Assembly (NCBI GenBank): GCA_021817255.1 | Contig: JAKAVO010000012.1 | Span: 1-51,826, forward strand | Reading direction: 5' to 3' | DNA from: Thermoplasmata archaeon | Lineage (GTDB): Archaea > Thermoplasmatota > Thermoplasmata > Thermoplasmatales > Thermoplasmataceae | DNA length: 51,826 bases | The notes under the pieces: generated by a model | Databases searched by the model: none | The model's input: the letters and a program-made list of their open reading frames with translations, nothing else | Told to the model about the DNA's origin: nothing | Part shown: positions 38,867 to 48,279 of the stretch, piece after piece | How the letters are laid out: every line of letters begins with the position of its first letter | How positions within the stretch are numbered: the first letter of the stretch is position 1 | Made by a program: the position numbers and the translations under genes

Positions 38867-40120
38867 TCAGTGTTCCCTGCTTCTCCTGTGAGAATTTCCC
38901 TTGTAGGGTCTTTCTCTTCCTGAGTTCCTTGATCTGCCGCCGCTCTGGTACTTTCTGCCCTGCCTTCTATAGCCTCCGCCGTTTGTTTCTCTCCTCTGCC
39001 TGGCTTCTTCAGCCTGCCCTTCCATTGGGAGTTTTGTTATCTCAACACCAGCGGATCTCCTTATCCTGTTAATCAGGTACATCTCATCTGGCAGAATTAT
39101 GCTCAACGCAGTTCCATCTTTGCCAAACCTGGCTGTTCTTCCCACCCTGTGTATGTAAATTTTATCCTCTCTTGGAAGATCATAATTTATTATGTGTGTT
39201 ATTTCAGGGATATCGACACCCCTGGCTGCAACATCTGTTGCCACGAGGAACCTTTCTCTTCTCCTGAACTTTGACAATGAATCTTCTCTTTGTTTTTGAG
39301 AAAGATCACCGTGTATCTGGACTGCCTTGAACCCCTCCCTCCTCAGTTTGTCACTGAGAAAAGAGGCACCGTGTTTTGTGTTGGAAAATATAATCGCTTT
39401 TTCAGGATTATAGTCCTGTATATACCTTACAAGGAAATCTAGCTTGTCGTGGCTGTCAGAAATAACATAATCATGCTTTATTGTGGCAGGTGTGGCATCC
39501 TCGTCCTCGCCGTTGATGTACTCCGCATCTTTCATAAATTTCGATGCCAGCCCCTTCACATCCCCTGTCATGGTGGCTGAAAAAAGGAGCATTCTCCTGT
39601 CCTTCTTCGTTGAGCTTATTATATCCTCAACATCATCATAAAATCCCATATCAAGCATAAGGTCTGCTTCATCAAGCACAACTCTTTCAACGCCGGATAA
39701 ATTAAGATATCCCCTATCTCTCATATCCTTTATTCTTCCCGGAGTTCCTACTACAAATTCCGGCCTGTTCCTGAGTTCTTCTGCCTGGCGTGATATTGAG
39801 GCGCCACCGTAGACCAGGGCTCCTTTCAGCTTGCATCCGGCACCAAGGGATTTAAACACTCCGAAAACCTGTATTGCAAGTTCTCTCGTTGGAACCAGTA
39901 TCAGGTTCAACAGTTTTCCCTTAGGCTCAGTAAGCTGTATAAGTGGTATGAGATAAGCTCACGGCTTCCCACTTCCAGTTTTGGATTTTACCATGATGGA
40001 TTCGTCTTTCAGGGCAACTGGTATTGTCATTGCCTGAACTTCTGTGGGTTCAATAAAATTTATCCTCCTTAAGGATTCAAGCAAGGGTTTTTTCAATTCT
40101 AATTCTTCAAATGTATTCAT
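38867..40120 (-). pseudogene. DEAD-box RNA helicase with an in-frame stop codon in motif I
   Basis: The full frame from ATG 40120 (MNTFEELELKKPLLESLRRINFIEPTEVQA, the Q-motif region) would encode 417 aa, but codon 54 is TGA (39959-39961) immediately after KTGSGKP, where helicases have GSGKTxAY. The frame resumes as AYLIPLIQL and then has all other motifs: PTRELA, TPGR, VLDEAD, SAT, the helicase C domain with DVAARGVDIP and HRVGRTARFG, and an Arg/Gly/Ser-rich tail. A gene caller would report only 38867-39910 from an internal TTG, lacking motif I. One base moved (GGGAAGACCGTGGCT to GGGAAGCCGTGAGCT) would explain both the proline and the stop. It could be a real null allele or an assembly error. 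Confidence 0.8.
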
Positions 40121-40142
40121 CTGTGCACTCTTCTTTTTCTAT

Positions 40143-40158
40143 ACAGAAATCTTTCTGT
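40143..40158. promoter_or_regulatory. Inverted repeat upstream of the helicase, within the 326-nt gap 40121-40446
   Basis: ACAGAAA-TC-TTTCTGT is a perfect 7-bp inverted repeat. It lies between two TATA-like sequences of the minus strand that could drive the helicase (TGTATAGA about 22 nt and CGTATAAAAA about 45 nt before ATG 40120), so it may be an operator. The rest of the gap shows no gene; near its right end GAGGGAG serves as Shine-Dalgarno for the next gene. Confidence 0.35.
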
Positions 40159-40446
40159 CTTTTTATACGACATTACTTGGTGTTATATTTAGATTGGCAG
40201 GAAGAACTTTTATAATTATGTTTTTATATCAATTAACCAGGTGTCCTTTTCACTGCGTAAAATACTGAACACACCATTCTCAAGATCATCACAATCCCCG
40301 AACTGATCTTTTGGTAATGGGATATTAGCCGCATTTCAGGGAGATTCTGGAATCGAAGGCATCTATTTTTCGCCTTAGGCTAAAACCTTTAAGGGTGGCA
40401 ATAAACGCTTATTAACTACAATCTTCTGATCTTTGAGGGAGTATAG

Positions 40447-42111
40447 ATGAACCTCATGAGTATGGTTCGTTCAGAATTGCGATCTGTATTTCACAGGAAA
40501 CGCATTGTTGTACTGGTAGTAATTTCATTTTTGCTGATCCCTGCTTTCCTTATGGAGCAATCTTCTATTCCCCCTACAGAAAATAACACATATTATCTTG
40601 GCAAATATGCCCAGTCTCCACCCCCCTCCTGCCAGGATTATGTGGAGCAGACAACTTATATGCTGCTGAACCACAATCTTGAAATCCTGAGGAACAGGGA
40701 TGTCAGCATAAACCTCCTGATAGATTATTGCAACCGTTCCATAGGCAATACGAATTTGGGCCAGTTAAATGATGTATCAGCAGTGGCATACAGGACTACA
40801 ACAAGCAGCGCCGGCAATATCTCACTGAATGAGAGCTATGTTTTTGGAATACTGGTAAGCTTCATTGATCAGTACAGTATTTCCCAGGCAGCCTATATAA
40901 AAAATTATACGCTTACATGCTACAATGTTACATCTTTCCATGTGGATAAGCAAACTTCCACAGCAAATTCCGGTACAAATTACCCTGAAAATGGGCAAGC
41001 GGGCCCAGCCAATGCAACTTCCAGTGGGCAAAAGGGGAACCAGACAGACATAATTTTCAGGTTCAAGAACAGTGGATTCTATGTAGGCAATGAACAGATA
41101 TGCTTCAACCTTGCATTGCTGCCGTCTCCACAACTCGGATACGCAGGAGTTACACCACTATTCTACGTGTATAACAATAGAAGTTTCAGCATTGATATAA
41201 ATATCACAAGCACTTTTAGCAGCAATTTAACCTCCGGCTTGCATTCCCCTGGAAACACCGATCAGTACACCATCAGGACCAACTCTATCTTCTTTGTAAA
41301 CAGCAGCAACACACTGTTAAGAATAAATGGCCAGAAAATGTTGTTCATTCATTTTAAGGAACTGAACCTAAATGCCACAATAACAGGCAACCACACAATT
41401 TCCGGAACTAAAGCCGGATTATTTGCAAATTATCTGGATTATGGTGCTGGCCTCTTTGTTCTCTACTCCCTTACTATTGTATTCCTGCTGTTCTCCGTTA
41501 TTTTTGATAGGAAGATATACATGAAATATTTGTCGCTGCCTGCAAAAAGGGATCGAATTATTCTTTCAAGGCTGATATCCACATTCATGGTATCAATTCT
41601 CTTTACCATTGGCGTTTTCCTGGCAATTGACCTGGCTGCAATAATAATGAAGTTCCCGTTGCTTGATTTTACATCCTTTCTATACGGGTTAATAATTGTC
41701 ACCGCGTCCACTTTCACTATAAGCTCCATATACAGCCTGATCGGAGCTTACAGGATAGGAAGGCCAAGCTACAGGATACTTTCTGCCATTGGGCTTTCAG
41801 CAATTACCCTCGTAATAGGCACAATTGCCAATATTTATATTGAGTTGCCGAACAGCAATTCTTCCATATATAATGTATTCAGCGCCCAGTCATTATTCAG
41901 CCTTAGGCTTTATGGCTTTTTCTCAAGTTTCGTTCCGATATTAAATATAGAGAATCTTAATAATTACCTGCTTGGAAGGCCTGTATTCAATATTGTAATG
42001 TTGAACCATCTATCTCTTATTGATCTCTTTCCCGGAGTCCTTATAGCTTCAATACTGGTAGAACCGGCATTGCTTCTCTACCTTTCACTTAGAAGATTCA
42101 AGGCAGATTGA
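40447..42111 (+). CDS. ABC-2-type permease-like membrane protein with a large external domain
   Basis: A 554-residue protein. A cytoplasmic N-terminus (MVRSELRSVFHRKR) leads into one helix (about 20-37), then an external domain of roughly 290 residues rich in N-x-S/T sequons, then about six helices (from about 335 on). The topology and the MVRSELRSVFHRKRIVVLVVISFLL start resemble ABC-2 export permeases, where the large loop lies between helix 1 and 2. No ATPase gene is adjacent, so a partner would have to be encoded elsewhere. It starts at ATG 40447 behind GAGGGAG. Substrate unknown. Confidence 0.6.
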   Translation: MNLMSMVRSELRSVFHRKRIVVLVVISFLLIPAFLMEQSSIPPTENNTYYLGKYAQSPPPSCQDYVEQTTYMLLNHNLEILRNRDVSINLLIDYCNRSIGNTNLGQLNDVSAVAYRTTTSSAGNISLNESYVFGILVSFIDQYSISQAAYIKNYTLTCYNVTSFHVDKQTSTANSGTNYPENGQAGPANATSSGQKGNQTDIIFRFKNSGFYVGNEQICFNLALLPSPQLGYAGVTPLFYVYNNRSFSIDINITSTFSSNLTSGLHSPGNTDQYTIRTNSIFFVNSSNTLLRINGQKMLFIHFKELNLNATITGNHTISGTKAGLFANYLDYGAGLFVLYSLTIVFLLFSVIFDRKIYMKYLSLPAKRDRIILSRLISTFMVSILFTIGVFLAIDLAAIIMKFPLLDFTSFLYGLIIVTASTFTISSIYSLIGAYRIGRPSYRILSAIGLSAITLVIGTIANIYIELPNSNSSIYNVFSAQSLFSLRLYGFFSSFVPILNIENLNNYLLGRPVFNIVMLNHLSLIDLFPGVLIASILVEPALLLYLSLRRFKAD

Positions 42112-42321
42112 TGCTGGATCCATAATGTTGTTAAATCTCCACGAAAGCCAATTTTTGATCTGTACATAATTAATAACAGCAGGGAAGACATGCACAGGGT
42201 TTCACTGAGCCCTGGTATAAACCATTTTAACAGCTGCAAATTATTAATATGAAGATAAAAGGCTATAATTATGACTAAATGTTGTCAGTTAAGTAAATAT
42301 CTTATGCATCAATGGGCGATC

Positions 42322-43278
42322 ATGAAGTTATTATTCTTGATCAAAGCCTCAAAGGAAATGGAAAATATAACGAAAGAAATTGGCAAAAGCAAAGGCTTTC
42401 AGGTCATATTTGAAAATGACAACGAGAGCTGGGAAGATATAGAAGTTGTACTGACATTTGTCCCGGCATTGAAGAACATTGGTTCGTATATAAACAGGCT
42501 GCCCAACTTGAAATTTATACAGACTCTGTCTGCAGGGGTTGATCTTATAGATTTCAGCCAGATACCAGAAAATATTATGGTCTGCAGCAATGCTGGCGCT
42601 TTTGCCAAGCCTGTTGCTGAACACGCCGTTGCAATGGCAATGGCACTGTCTAAAAACCTCATGGCAAACCATTCAAAAATGAAAAATGGCGTTTTTGACC
42701 AGTCTTCACACAGCATGAGGCTGGAAGGCAAGCTGGCCGGGATAATCGGCTATGGAGGAATAGGAAAGGATATTGGAAAATTATGCAAAGCCATTGGAAT
42801 GGAACTGGCTGTGATCTCAAGAAGCCCGGTTGAAGAACAAGGCGTAAAATACTCGGGCAGCCTGGACAGCCTTGACAGGGTTTTGCAGGAGAGTGATATC
42901 TTATTTGTCAGCATCCCACTGAACACATATACAGAGAACCTCATCACTTCGAAGGAACTGGATAAAATGAAGGCAGATGCAATACTGGTTAATGTGGCAA
43001 GGGCTGACATAATCAATCAGAAAGACCTTTACGAACATTTAATAAGCTACCCACAGTTCAAAGCCGGTATTGATGTCTGGTGGAAAGAACCAATAAACGC
43101 CGGGAAATTTGAAACTGGCTTCGGCTTCCTTGATTTGCCAAATGTAATCGGGTCACCGCATAATTCAGCAATGGTGCCGGAAATAGAAAATAATGCCTTC
43201 CTCACTGCACTGAACAATGTAGAACTGTGGATGAAGGGCGGAGTTCCCAAAAATAGGGTGCAAAGGAAAGATTATTAA
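42322..43278 (+). CDS. D-isomer-specific 2-hydroxyacid dehydrogenase family protein
   Basis: NAD(P)-dependent dehydrogenase, about 318 aa from ATG 42322 (MKLLFLIKASKEM). The N-terminal catalytic domain includes FIQTLSAGVDLIDF and the SNAGAFAKPVAEHAVAMAMAL helix. The Rossmann loop is GIIGYGGIGKDIGKLCKAIGMELAVISRSP. The catalytic arginine is in LVNVARADIINQ and the histidine in GSPHNSAMVPE. Substrate could be glyoxylate, hydroxypyruvate or another 2-oxoacid. In-frame ATGs at 42271 and 42304 exist; homology favours 42322, and a TATA-like CTATAATT near 42263-42270 could also allow 42304. The 210-nt gap before it shows nothing else. Confidence 0.85.
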   Translation: MKLLFLIKASKEMENITKEIGKSKGFQVIFENDNESWEDIEVVLTFVPALKNIGSYINRLPNLKFIQTLSAGVDLIDFSQIPENIMVCSNAGAFAKPVAEHAVAMAMALSKNLMANHSKMKNGVFDQSSHSMRLEGKLAGIIGYGGIGKDIGKLCKAIGMELAVISRSPVEEQGVKYSGSLDSLDRVLQESDILFVSIPLNTYTENLITSKELDKMKADAILVNVARADIINQKDLYEHLISYPQFKAGIDVWWKEPINAGKFETGFGFLDLPNVIGSPHNSAMVPEIENNAFLTALNNVELWMKGGVPKNRVQRKDY

Positions 43279-43381
43279 AACTGAAGCTGCAGTGATTTGT
43301 AGCTTCAGGCAGAAGGATGAAATTTCCAGAAAAGTGCCTAAATTACAAAAAACCTTAAGACTGGAGCAGTTATTTTGGCAT

Positions 43382-43669
43382 ATGATACTGGTTGAGGTTA
43401 CTTATTATCCGATAGGAGAGGGCACATCGGCGGCAAGATATGTTAAAGAAGCAGTGAGGGCGCTTAAAGAAACCGGCCTCAAGGTAATCCCCGGAAGCAT
43501 GTCCAGCGTTCTGGAGGGCAACAGCCTCGATGAACTTTTTGAAGCAATAAAGAAAGGGGAGGAAAAAATTATATCAATGGGAATAAAGCGGGTTGAAACA
43601 ATCATAAAGATTGACCACAGGCTTGACAGTGAAAATTCAGCAGAAAAAAAGTTAAGGGAAATATCCTGA
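43382..43669 (+). CDS. MTH1187 family thiamine-binding-like protein (UPF0045)
   Basis: A 95-residue ferredoxin-like fold protein. VEVTYYPIGEGTSAARYVKEAVRALKETGLKVIPGSMSSVLEGNSLDELFEAIKKGEEKIISMGIKRVETIIKIDHR follows the MTH1187/YqgV pattern; some family members bind thiamine-related ligands. ATG 43382 is where the family begins and lies about 25 nt after an AACCTTAAGA TATA-like stretch, so the upstream open frame to 43292 is probably not translated. No thiamine gene is adjacent, so the role is uncertain. Confidence 0.85.
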   Translation: MILVEVTYYPIGEGTSAARYVKEAVRALKETGLKVIPGSMSSVLEGNSLDELFEAIKKGEEKIISMGIKRVETIIKIDHRLDSENSAEKKLREIS

Positions 43670-43792
43670 TCAGACAAAAATAGAGGCATGAATAATATCT
43701 ATCATAAAAACAGGAAAAATGGATATGTCCGACATTTGTGATAGAGAAAAGCATAACAAAATTGATTAATGGTTGCAGATATATGGTAGATA

Positions 43793-45949
43793 ATGTTCAA
43801 TGACCATGTACAATCCACTGAGAAAATAAGGCTGCACAGGGATCAAATGGAGAGCCTCTGGGATACTTTTTTTCAGGAGTACCACTATTATGACAAAATA
43901 ACTGAACTGAGCTCCCACTATCCTGAACAGCGCAGCCTTTTCGTATCCTATGAGGACATAGACGAATTTGACGTTGATTTTGCAACATACGTGATCCAGA
44001 ATTCTGAAGAGGCAATTGACTTAGCCATATCAAGAGTCAGGAAATTCATATCCAACTCAGGGTGGAACTATCTGATAAAGGATTCAAATTCTATAATAAT
44101 CAACATTAGGCTCTTCAACCTGCCTGAACATCTGGGCATAGACATAAGGAATATCAGGAGCCTGAATGTTGGAAAGCTCCTGAGCATCACAGGCATTGTG
44201 AGAAAAAACACTGAAGTAATACCAAGGCTCTACAACGCTGCATTTCAATGTTCACTCTGTGGTTCAAGAACTTTTGTCCTCCAAAGCATGGAAAAATTGG
44301 AGAAACCCCAAAGATGTTCAAATGAGGAGTGCCATGAAGAACCGCCAAAAGTGAAATTCTCGCTTATCAGGGAAGATTCCCAGTTCATTGACACGGAAAA
44401 AATAGAACTGCAGGAAAACCCGGAAACAATAAACGGGGGTGCACAGCCTTTGCGCCTCACAGTCATTATAGAAGATGATCTTTCAGGGAAGCTCTTTCCT
44501 GGGGACAGGGTTACAATAGATGGAATTCTGAGGGCAGAACAGAAGATTTACTCTGGAAGCCTTCTCACAGAATTCAAGATTTTTCTGTATGCCATAAATT
44601 ACAGGAAAACAACAAAAGAACTGGAAGAGATCAAGATAAGCGATGCGGAAGAGGAAAGCATAAAGGAACTCTCCAGGAATTCAAAAATAATAGATATGCT
44701 TGCAGATTCCATAGCACCAACAATTTACGGGCTTGACAATATAAAGAAAACACTGGTCCTGCAGATGTTTGGCGGCGTCAGGAAATTCATGAAAGACGGG
44801 ACGATTATCAGGGGCGATATTCATATCCTGATGGTAGGAGATCCTGGAACTGCAAAATCACAACTGCTGAGATACATGTCAGAAATATCGCCAAGAGGCG
44901 TCATGGCCATAGGAAAAGGCTCTAGCGCAGCCGGCTTGACAGCAGCTGCTGTGAGGGATGAATTCGGAGAAGGCAGGTGGACGCTTGAAGCGGGGGCACT
45001 CGTTCTGGCCGATAATGGTTTTGTATCCATAGACGAACTTGACAAGATGGATGAGAGGGACACATCAGCAATGCACGAAGCCATGGAACAGCAAACAGTT
45101 ACAATTTCAAAAGCAGGAATAATGGCAACCCTAAAATCGAGATGTTCAGTCCTTGCCGCAGCAAATCCAAAAAATGGGCGTTTTGATGCAGAGGAGGATT
45201 TCATGAAGCAGCTCGATTTCCCACTTCCATTGATTTCAAGGTTTGATGTCATTTTCAAGCTGATAGACAATCCCAACCAGGAGAGGGACAAAAATCTCGC
45301 AGATCATGTCTTGGAAGTCCACAGGCTTGGGGAAATCTTCAAGAGCATGGAAATGAACAATATAGAAGATGGAAGCATTGGCGAAAATGAAACAAGATAC
45401 GAACCTCCAATCCCCAGGGAAATGCTCAGAAAATATGTTGCATATGCAAAAGGGCATATTGTTCCAAGGCTTACGGATGAAGCAATGGAATACCTGAGCC
45501 AGGAATATGTCCTTACAAGAAACACAGGGCACCAGATAGGCAAATACAAGTCTGTGCCAATAACCGCCAGGCAGCTGGAATCAACAATCAGGCTTGCGGA
45601 GGCAGGCGCAAAAGCCAGGCTCTCTGAATTCGTCTCGATTGATGATGCAATGCTGGCAAAGAGAATCGTCGATTCTTACCTTAAGGACGTGGCTAGCGAT
45701 GATGAAGGCGTTGATATAGACCTTTTATTGAGCGGAACAAGTGCAAAGCAGAGATCAGACCTTGAGATTATTTATGAAATTATAGCAGACCTGAAGGGCA
45801 ATGAAGGCAACCTTGTGAAAGAAGAGGATGTTCTGGCGTCAGCACTGGAAAGAGGGATACCAAAGGAGAAATTTGTAAAGTCCCTTGAGAGGGCAAGGGA
45901 ATCCGGATTCTTGTACAGGCCAAGCCCGGGATACATTGACAGGGTGTAA
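43793..45949 (+). CDS. mcm: Replicative DNA helicase MCM
   Basis: Hexameric 3'-5' replicative helicase, 718 aa. The N-terminal domain includes the zinc finger CSLCG...CSNEEC (from about residue 152). The AAA+ core has Walker A GDPGTAKSQLLRYM (about 349-362), GSSAAGLTAAAVRDEF, Walker B GFVSIDELDKMDERD (about 410), sensor-1 AAANPKNGRFD, and the arginine finger in LISRFDVIF. The C-terminal winged helix (from about 650) includes LVKEEDVLASALERGIPKEKFVKSLERARESGFLYRPSPGYI. The start is ATG 43793. It is followed by DUF424 with a 4-nt gap. Confidence 0.98.
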   Translation: MFNDHVQSTEKIRLHRDQMESLWDTFFQEYHYYDKITELSSHYPEQRSLFVSYEDIDEFDVDFATYVIQNSEEAIDLAISRVRKFISNSGWNYLIKDSNSIIINIRLFNLPEHLGIDIRNIRSLNVGKLLSITGIVRKNTEVIPRLYNAAFQCSLCGSRTFVLQSMEKLEKPQRCSNEECHEEPPKVKFSLIREDSQFIDTEKIELQENPETINGGAQPLRLTVIIEDDLSGKLFPGDRVTIDGILRAEQKIYSGSLLTEFKIFLYAINYRKTTKELEEIKISDAEEESIKELSRNSKIIDMLADSIAPTIYGLDNIKKTLVLQMFGGVRKFMKDGTIIRGDIHILMVGDPGTAKSQLLRYMSEISPRGVMAIGKGSSAAGLTAAAVRDEFGEGRWTLEAGALVLADNGFVSIDELDKMDERDTSAMHEAMEQQTVTISKAGIMATLKSRCSVLAAANPKNGRFDAEEDFMKQLDFPLPLISRFDVIFKLIDNPNQERDKNLADHVLEVHRLGEIFKSMEMNNIEDGSIGENETRYEPPIPREMLRKYVAYAKGHIVPRLTDEAMEYLSQEYVLTRNTGHQIGKYKSVPITARQLESTIRLAEAGAKARLSEFVSIDDAMLAKRIVDSYLKDVASDDEGVDIDLLLSGTSAKQRSDLEIIYEIIADLKGNEGNLVKEEDVLASALERGIPKEKFVKSLERARESGFLYRPSPGYIDRV

Positions 45950-45953
45950 GAGC

Positions 45954-46259
45954 ATGAAGGCATACAGGGCAAAACTCACACAGATAAGGGATGAGATTCT
46001 GCTGAGTGCAGCAGATGAAGATCTCATTGGAGAAAACCTCAGGGAAGGAATACTGCATATAGACGTGAAAGAGTCATTTTACGGCGCAACCAGGGTTACT
46101 GAAAAATTTCTTATGGAAAGCATGGCTATGTGCACAATAGGCAATTTTGTCGGAAAAAACACGGTAGCCCTTGCTATAAAATGCAAACTTGTGGAAAAGG
46201 GAAACATTATAACAATTTCAGGGGTGCCTCATGCACAGTTTGCTAAAATGATCAGGTGA
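45954..46259 (+). CDS. DUF424 domain protein
   Basis: A 101-residue protein with the DUF424 pattern: EILLSAADEDLIGENLREGILHIDVKESFYGATRVTEK, then IGNFVGKNTVALAIKCKLVEKGNIITISGVPHAQF. No function is established for this archaeal family; it is often found near translation or replication genes. I chose ATG 45954 (MKAYRAKL), 4 nt after the MCM stop; the frame open upstream lies inside mcm and is a shadow. The stop is followed 4 nt later by the methyltransferase gene. Confidence 0.88.
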   Translation: MKAYRAKLTQIRDEILLSAADEDLIGENLREGILHIDVKESFYGATRVTEKFLMESMAMCTIGNFVGKNTVALAIKCKLVEKGNIITISGVPHAQFAKMIR

Positions 46260-46263
46260 GTTT

Positions 46264-46932
46264 ATGGAAAGGGAAGTTGTGGTGAGGGATATATTCAAAT
46301 CCATCAGCACAAAATACGATTTTATAGATTCACTGATGAGCTTTGGCCTTGATAAAAGATGGAGAAGAACAGTCATTGATCTTCTTGAAATAGAAGAAGG
46401 AATGAGGATAGAAGACATTGGGGCAGGTTCAGGAAAAGCCACTGAGGAAATGCTGAGAAGAATTCCCAATCTGAACATAGACGCTGTTGACCTGACGAAG
46501 GAAATGTTTCCGGATCCCATTAGGAATGTCAACTTCACCGTAGCATCTGCTGAGGAATTGCCATTTGAAAATGAAACGTTTGACAGATGCGTGTCATGCT
46601 TCCTGACAAGAAACCTTCAGGCATTGCAGAAATATATTGACGAATCGTACAGGACATTGAAAACTGGTGGCATATTCTGCAACATGGATATATTCGATCC
46701 GGGAAAAAATTTCATAGCACCTGCATTCCGCATATATTTTTATAAATTCATCCCTCCCATAATGAACAGGGTTTCCCACACTGAAGCCTACACTTATCTG
46801 GCCAACTCTGTCAAAAACTTCGTAAGCCCGGCGAGATTCAGCCAGATGATGGAGAAATCCGGATATTCAAATGTACGTGCATTCAGGCTTGGGGCAGGTT
46901 CAGTTTATATTCACAGGGGAGTGAAGGCATAG
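46264..46932 (+). CDS. UbiE/MenG-type SAM-dependent methyltransferase
   Basis: Class I methyltransferase of 222 aa. The N-terminal VRDIFKSISTKYDFIDSLMSFGLDKRWRRTVI is the UbiE/COQ5/MenG family signature, followed by the SAM loop IEDIGAGSGKATEEML and ASAEELPFENETFDRCVSCFLTRNL. In the family this methylates demethylmenaquinone or ubiquinone precursors. Thermoplasmatales use menaquinones, so a role in menaquinone formation is a fair inference. No other menaquinone gene is adjacent. Confidence 0.78.
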   Translation: MEREVVVRDIFKSISTKYDFIDSLMSFGLDKRWRRTVIDLLEIEEGMRIEDIGAGSGKATEEMLRRIPNLNIDAVDLTKEMFPDPIRNVNFTVASAEELPFENETFDRCVSCFLTRNLQALQKYIDESYRTLKTGGIFCNMDIFDPGKNFIAPAFRIYFYKFIPPIMNRVSHTEAYTYLANSVKNFVSPARFSQMMEKSGYSNVRAFRLGAGSVYIHRGVKA

Positions 46933-47006
46933 CTTGGCATTTTGCCGGTGGGAATAAATAATACTGTTAGATATTATATTAATGTAAATAGATTATAAGC
47001 ATTAAT

Positions 47007-47014
47007 GTATAAAT
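47007..47014 (+). promoter_or_regulatory. TATA box for the trp operon (leaderless trpB)
   Basis: GTATAAAT is centred about 26 nt before the ATG at 47037, in the 104-nt gap after the methyltransferase. No Shine-Dalgarno precedes the ATG, which agrees with a leaderless transcript. I see no obvious leader peptide or attenuator. Confidence 0.55.
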
Positions 47015-47036
47015 ATGAACATTGCATTACTGGTTT

Positions 47037-48278
47037 ATGTACGAAAAGGCAGAAGAGGAGATTATACCAAGAAAATGGTATAATATCGTCCCAGATCTTC
47101 CGGAACCACTTTCACCGCCAAGAGATCACGATCCTGAGAACTCTTCAATAAATCTTCTGAATAAAATACTTCCAAAGGAAATCCTGAGGCAGGAATTCAC
47201 ATCCAGCAGATATGAGAATATACCAGATGAAGTTGTTGAGCAGTATTTGCAGATTGGGCGCCCCACACCACTCATCAGGGCCATTAATATGGAGCGGTTG
47301 CTGAATTTTAAAGGAAAAATATTCTTCAAGAATGAGGGTGCCACTGCAACAGGATCCCACAAGATAAACACTGCACTGCCCCAGGCGTATTATGCGGGCA
47401 GGGAGGGAGTTGAGGAAGTTGTAACAGAAACCGGTGCAGGCCAGTGGGGAACGGCAACTGCACTTGCAGCAACTCTTAACAGGATAAAATCCACTGTCTT
47501 CATGGTCCGGGTAAGTTATGAGCAGAAGCCGTTGCGCAAAAAGATAATAAAGCTGTATGGTGGATCAACATACCCCAGCCCCAGCAATATGACCGAATAT
47601 GGAAGAAGCATTCTTTCAGGGAATCCGGATCACCCTGGCACATTAGGGATTGCAATAAGTGAAGCAGTCCAGTATGCCCTTGATCACGGATTGAAATATA
47701 TGATGGGCAGTGTTGAGAATTCTGTAATAACCCACCAGAGCATTATAGGGCAGGAAACAAAGAAGCAACTGGAGGCAATTGGTGAAAATGCAGACACACT
47801 GATAGGGTGTGTTGGTGGTGGAAGTAACTTTTCCGGTTTCACTTTCCCCTTTGTTGAAAGCAGCTCTGAAATGATTGCGACGGCAGCCAGCGAAGTGCCA
47901 AAATTCAGCAAGGGAAACTACGGGTACGATCTCATAGATACTGCTGGAATAATGCCGGAACTGAAAATGCTGTCACTTGGGGCAGATTTTGTCCCGCCAT
48001 CAATATACGCGGGAGGGTTGAGGTATCATGGCGCTGCGCCTGCGCTGTCACTTCTTATCAGGAATGGAAGAATAAAAACAGATGAGGTTACAGAGGAAAG
48101 GAGCATGCAGGCAATGGAACTTTTCTCCAGGACCCAGGGAATTGTCCCTGCGCCGGAATCTTCCCATGCAATTGCAACTGTAATAGATTACTGCAGAAAA
48201 CCTGAAAATCAGGGAAAAACTGTTGTATTCAACCTGAGCGGGCATGGATTGCTCGATCTTTCGGTGGTCAGGGATTAG
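47037..48278 (+). CDS. trpB2: Tryptophan synthase beta chain, TrpB2 type
   Basis: PLP enzyme that joins indole (or a serine-derived intermediate with it) to give tryptophan. At 413 aa with the N-terminal [27 protein letters not shown] extension it is the TrpB2 subtype, not the bacterial-like TrpB1. The PLP lysine is in GSHKINTA, with [16 protein letters not shown] and the phosphate-binding [25 protein letters not shown] and [12 protein letters not shown] are also typical. The start is ATG 47037 by its TATA spacing; TTG 47022 was rejected. It is the first gene of the operon and is directly followed by trpA. Confidence 0.93.
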   Translation: MYEKAEEEIIPRKWYNIVPDLPEPLSPPRDHDPENSSINLLNKILPKEILRQEFTSSRYENIPDEVVEQYLQIGRPTPLIRAINMERLLNFKGKIFFKNEGATATGSHKINTALPQAYYAGREGVEEVVTETGAGQWGTATALAATLNRIKSTVFMVRVSYEQKPLRKKIIKLYGGSTYPSPSNMTEYGRSILSGNPDHPGTLGIAISEAVQYALDHGLKYMMGSVENSVITHQSIIGQETKKQLEAIGENADTLIGCVGGGSNFSGFTFPFVESSSEMIATAASEVPKFSKGNYGYDLIDTAGIMPELKMLSLGADFVPPSIYAGGLRYHGAAPALSLLIRNGRIKTDEVTEERSMQAMELFSRTQGIVPAPESSHAIATVIDYCRKPENQGKTVVFNLSGHGLLDLSVVRD

Positions 48279-48279
48279 A

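Noticed and set aside
39959-39961. Reading the TGA as selenocysteine or pyrrolysine-like recoding
   Set aside because: The position is a helicase ATP-binding loop where neither residue would make sense, many genes here end at TGA, pyrrolysine uses TAG, and no SECIS-like evidence was seen. A mutation or sequence error is simpler.
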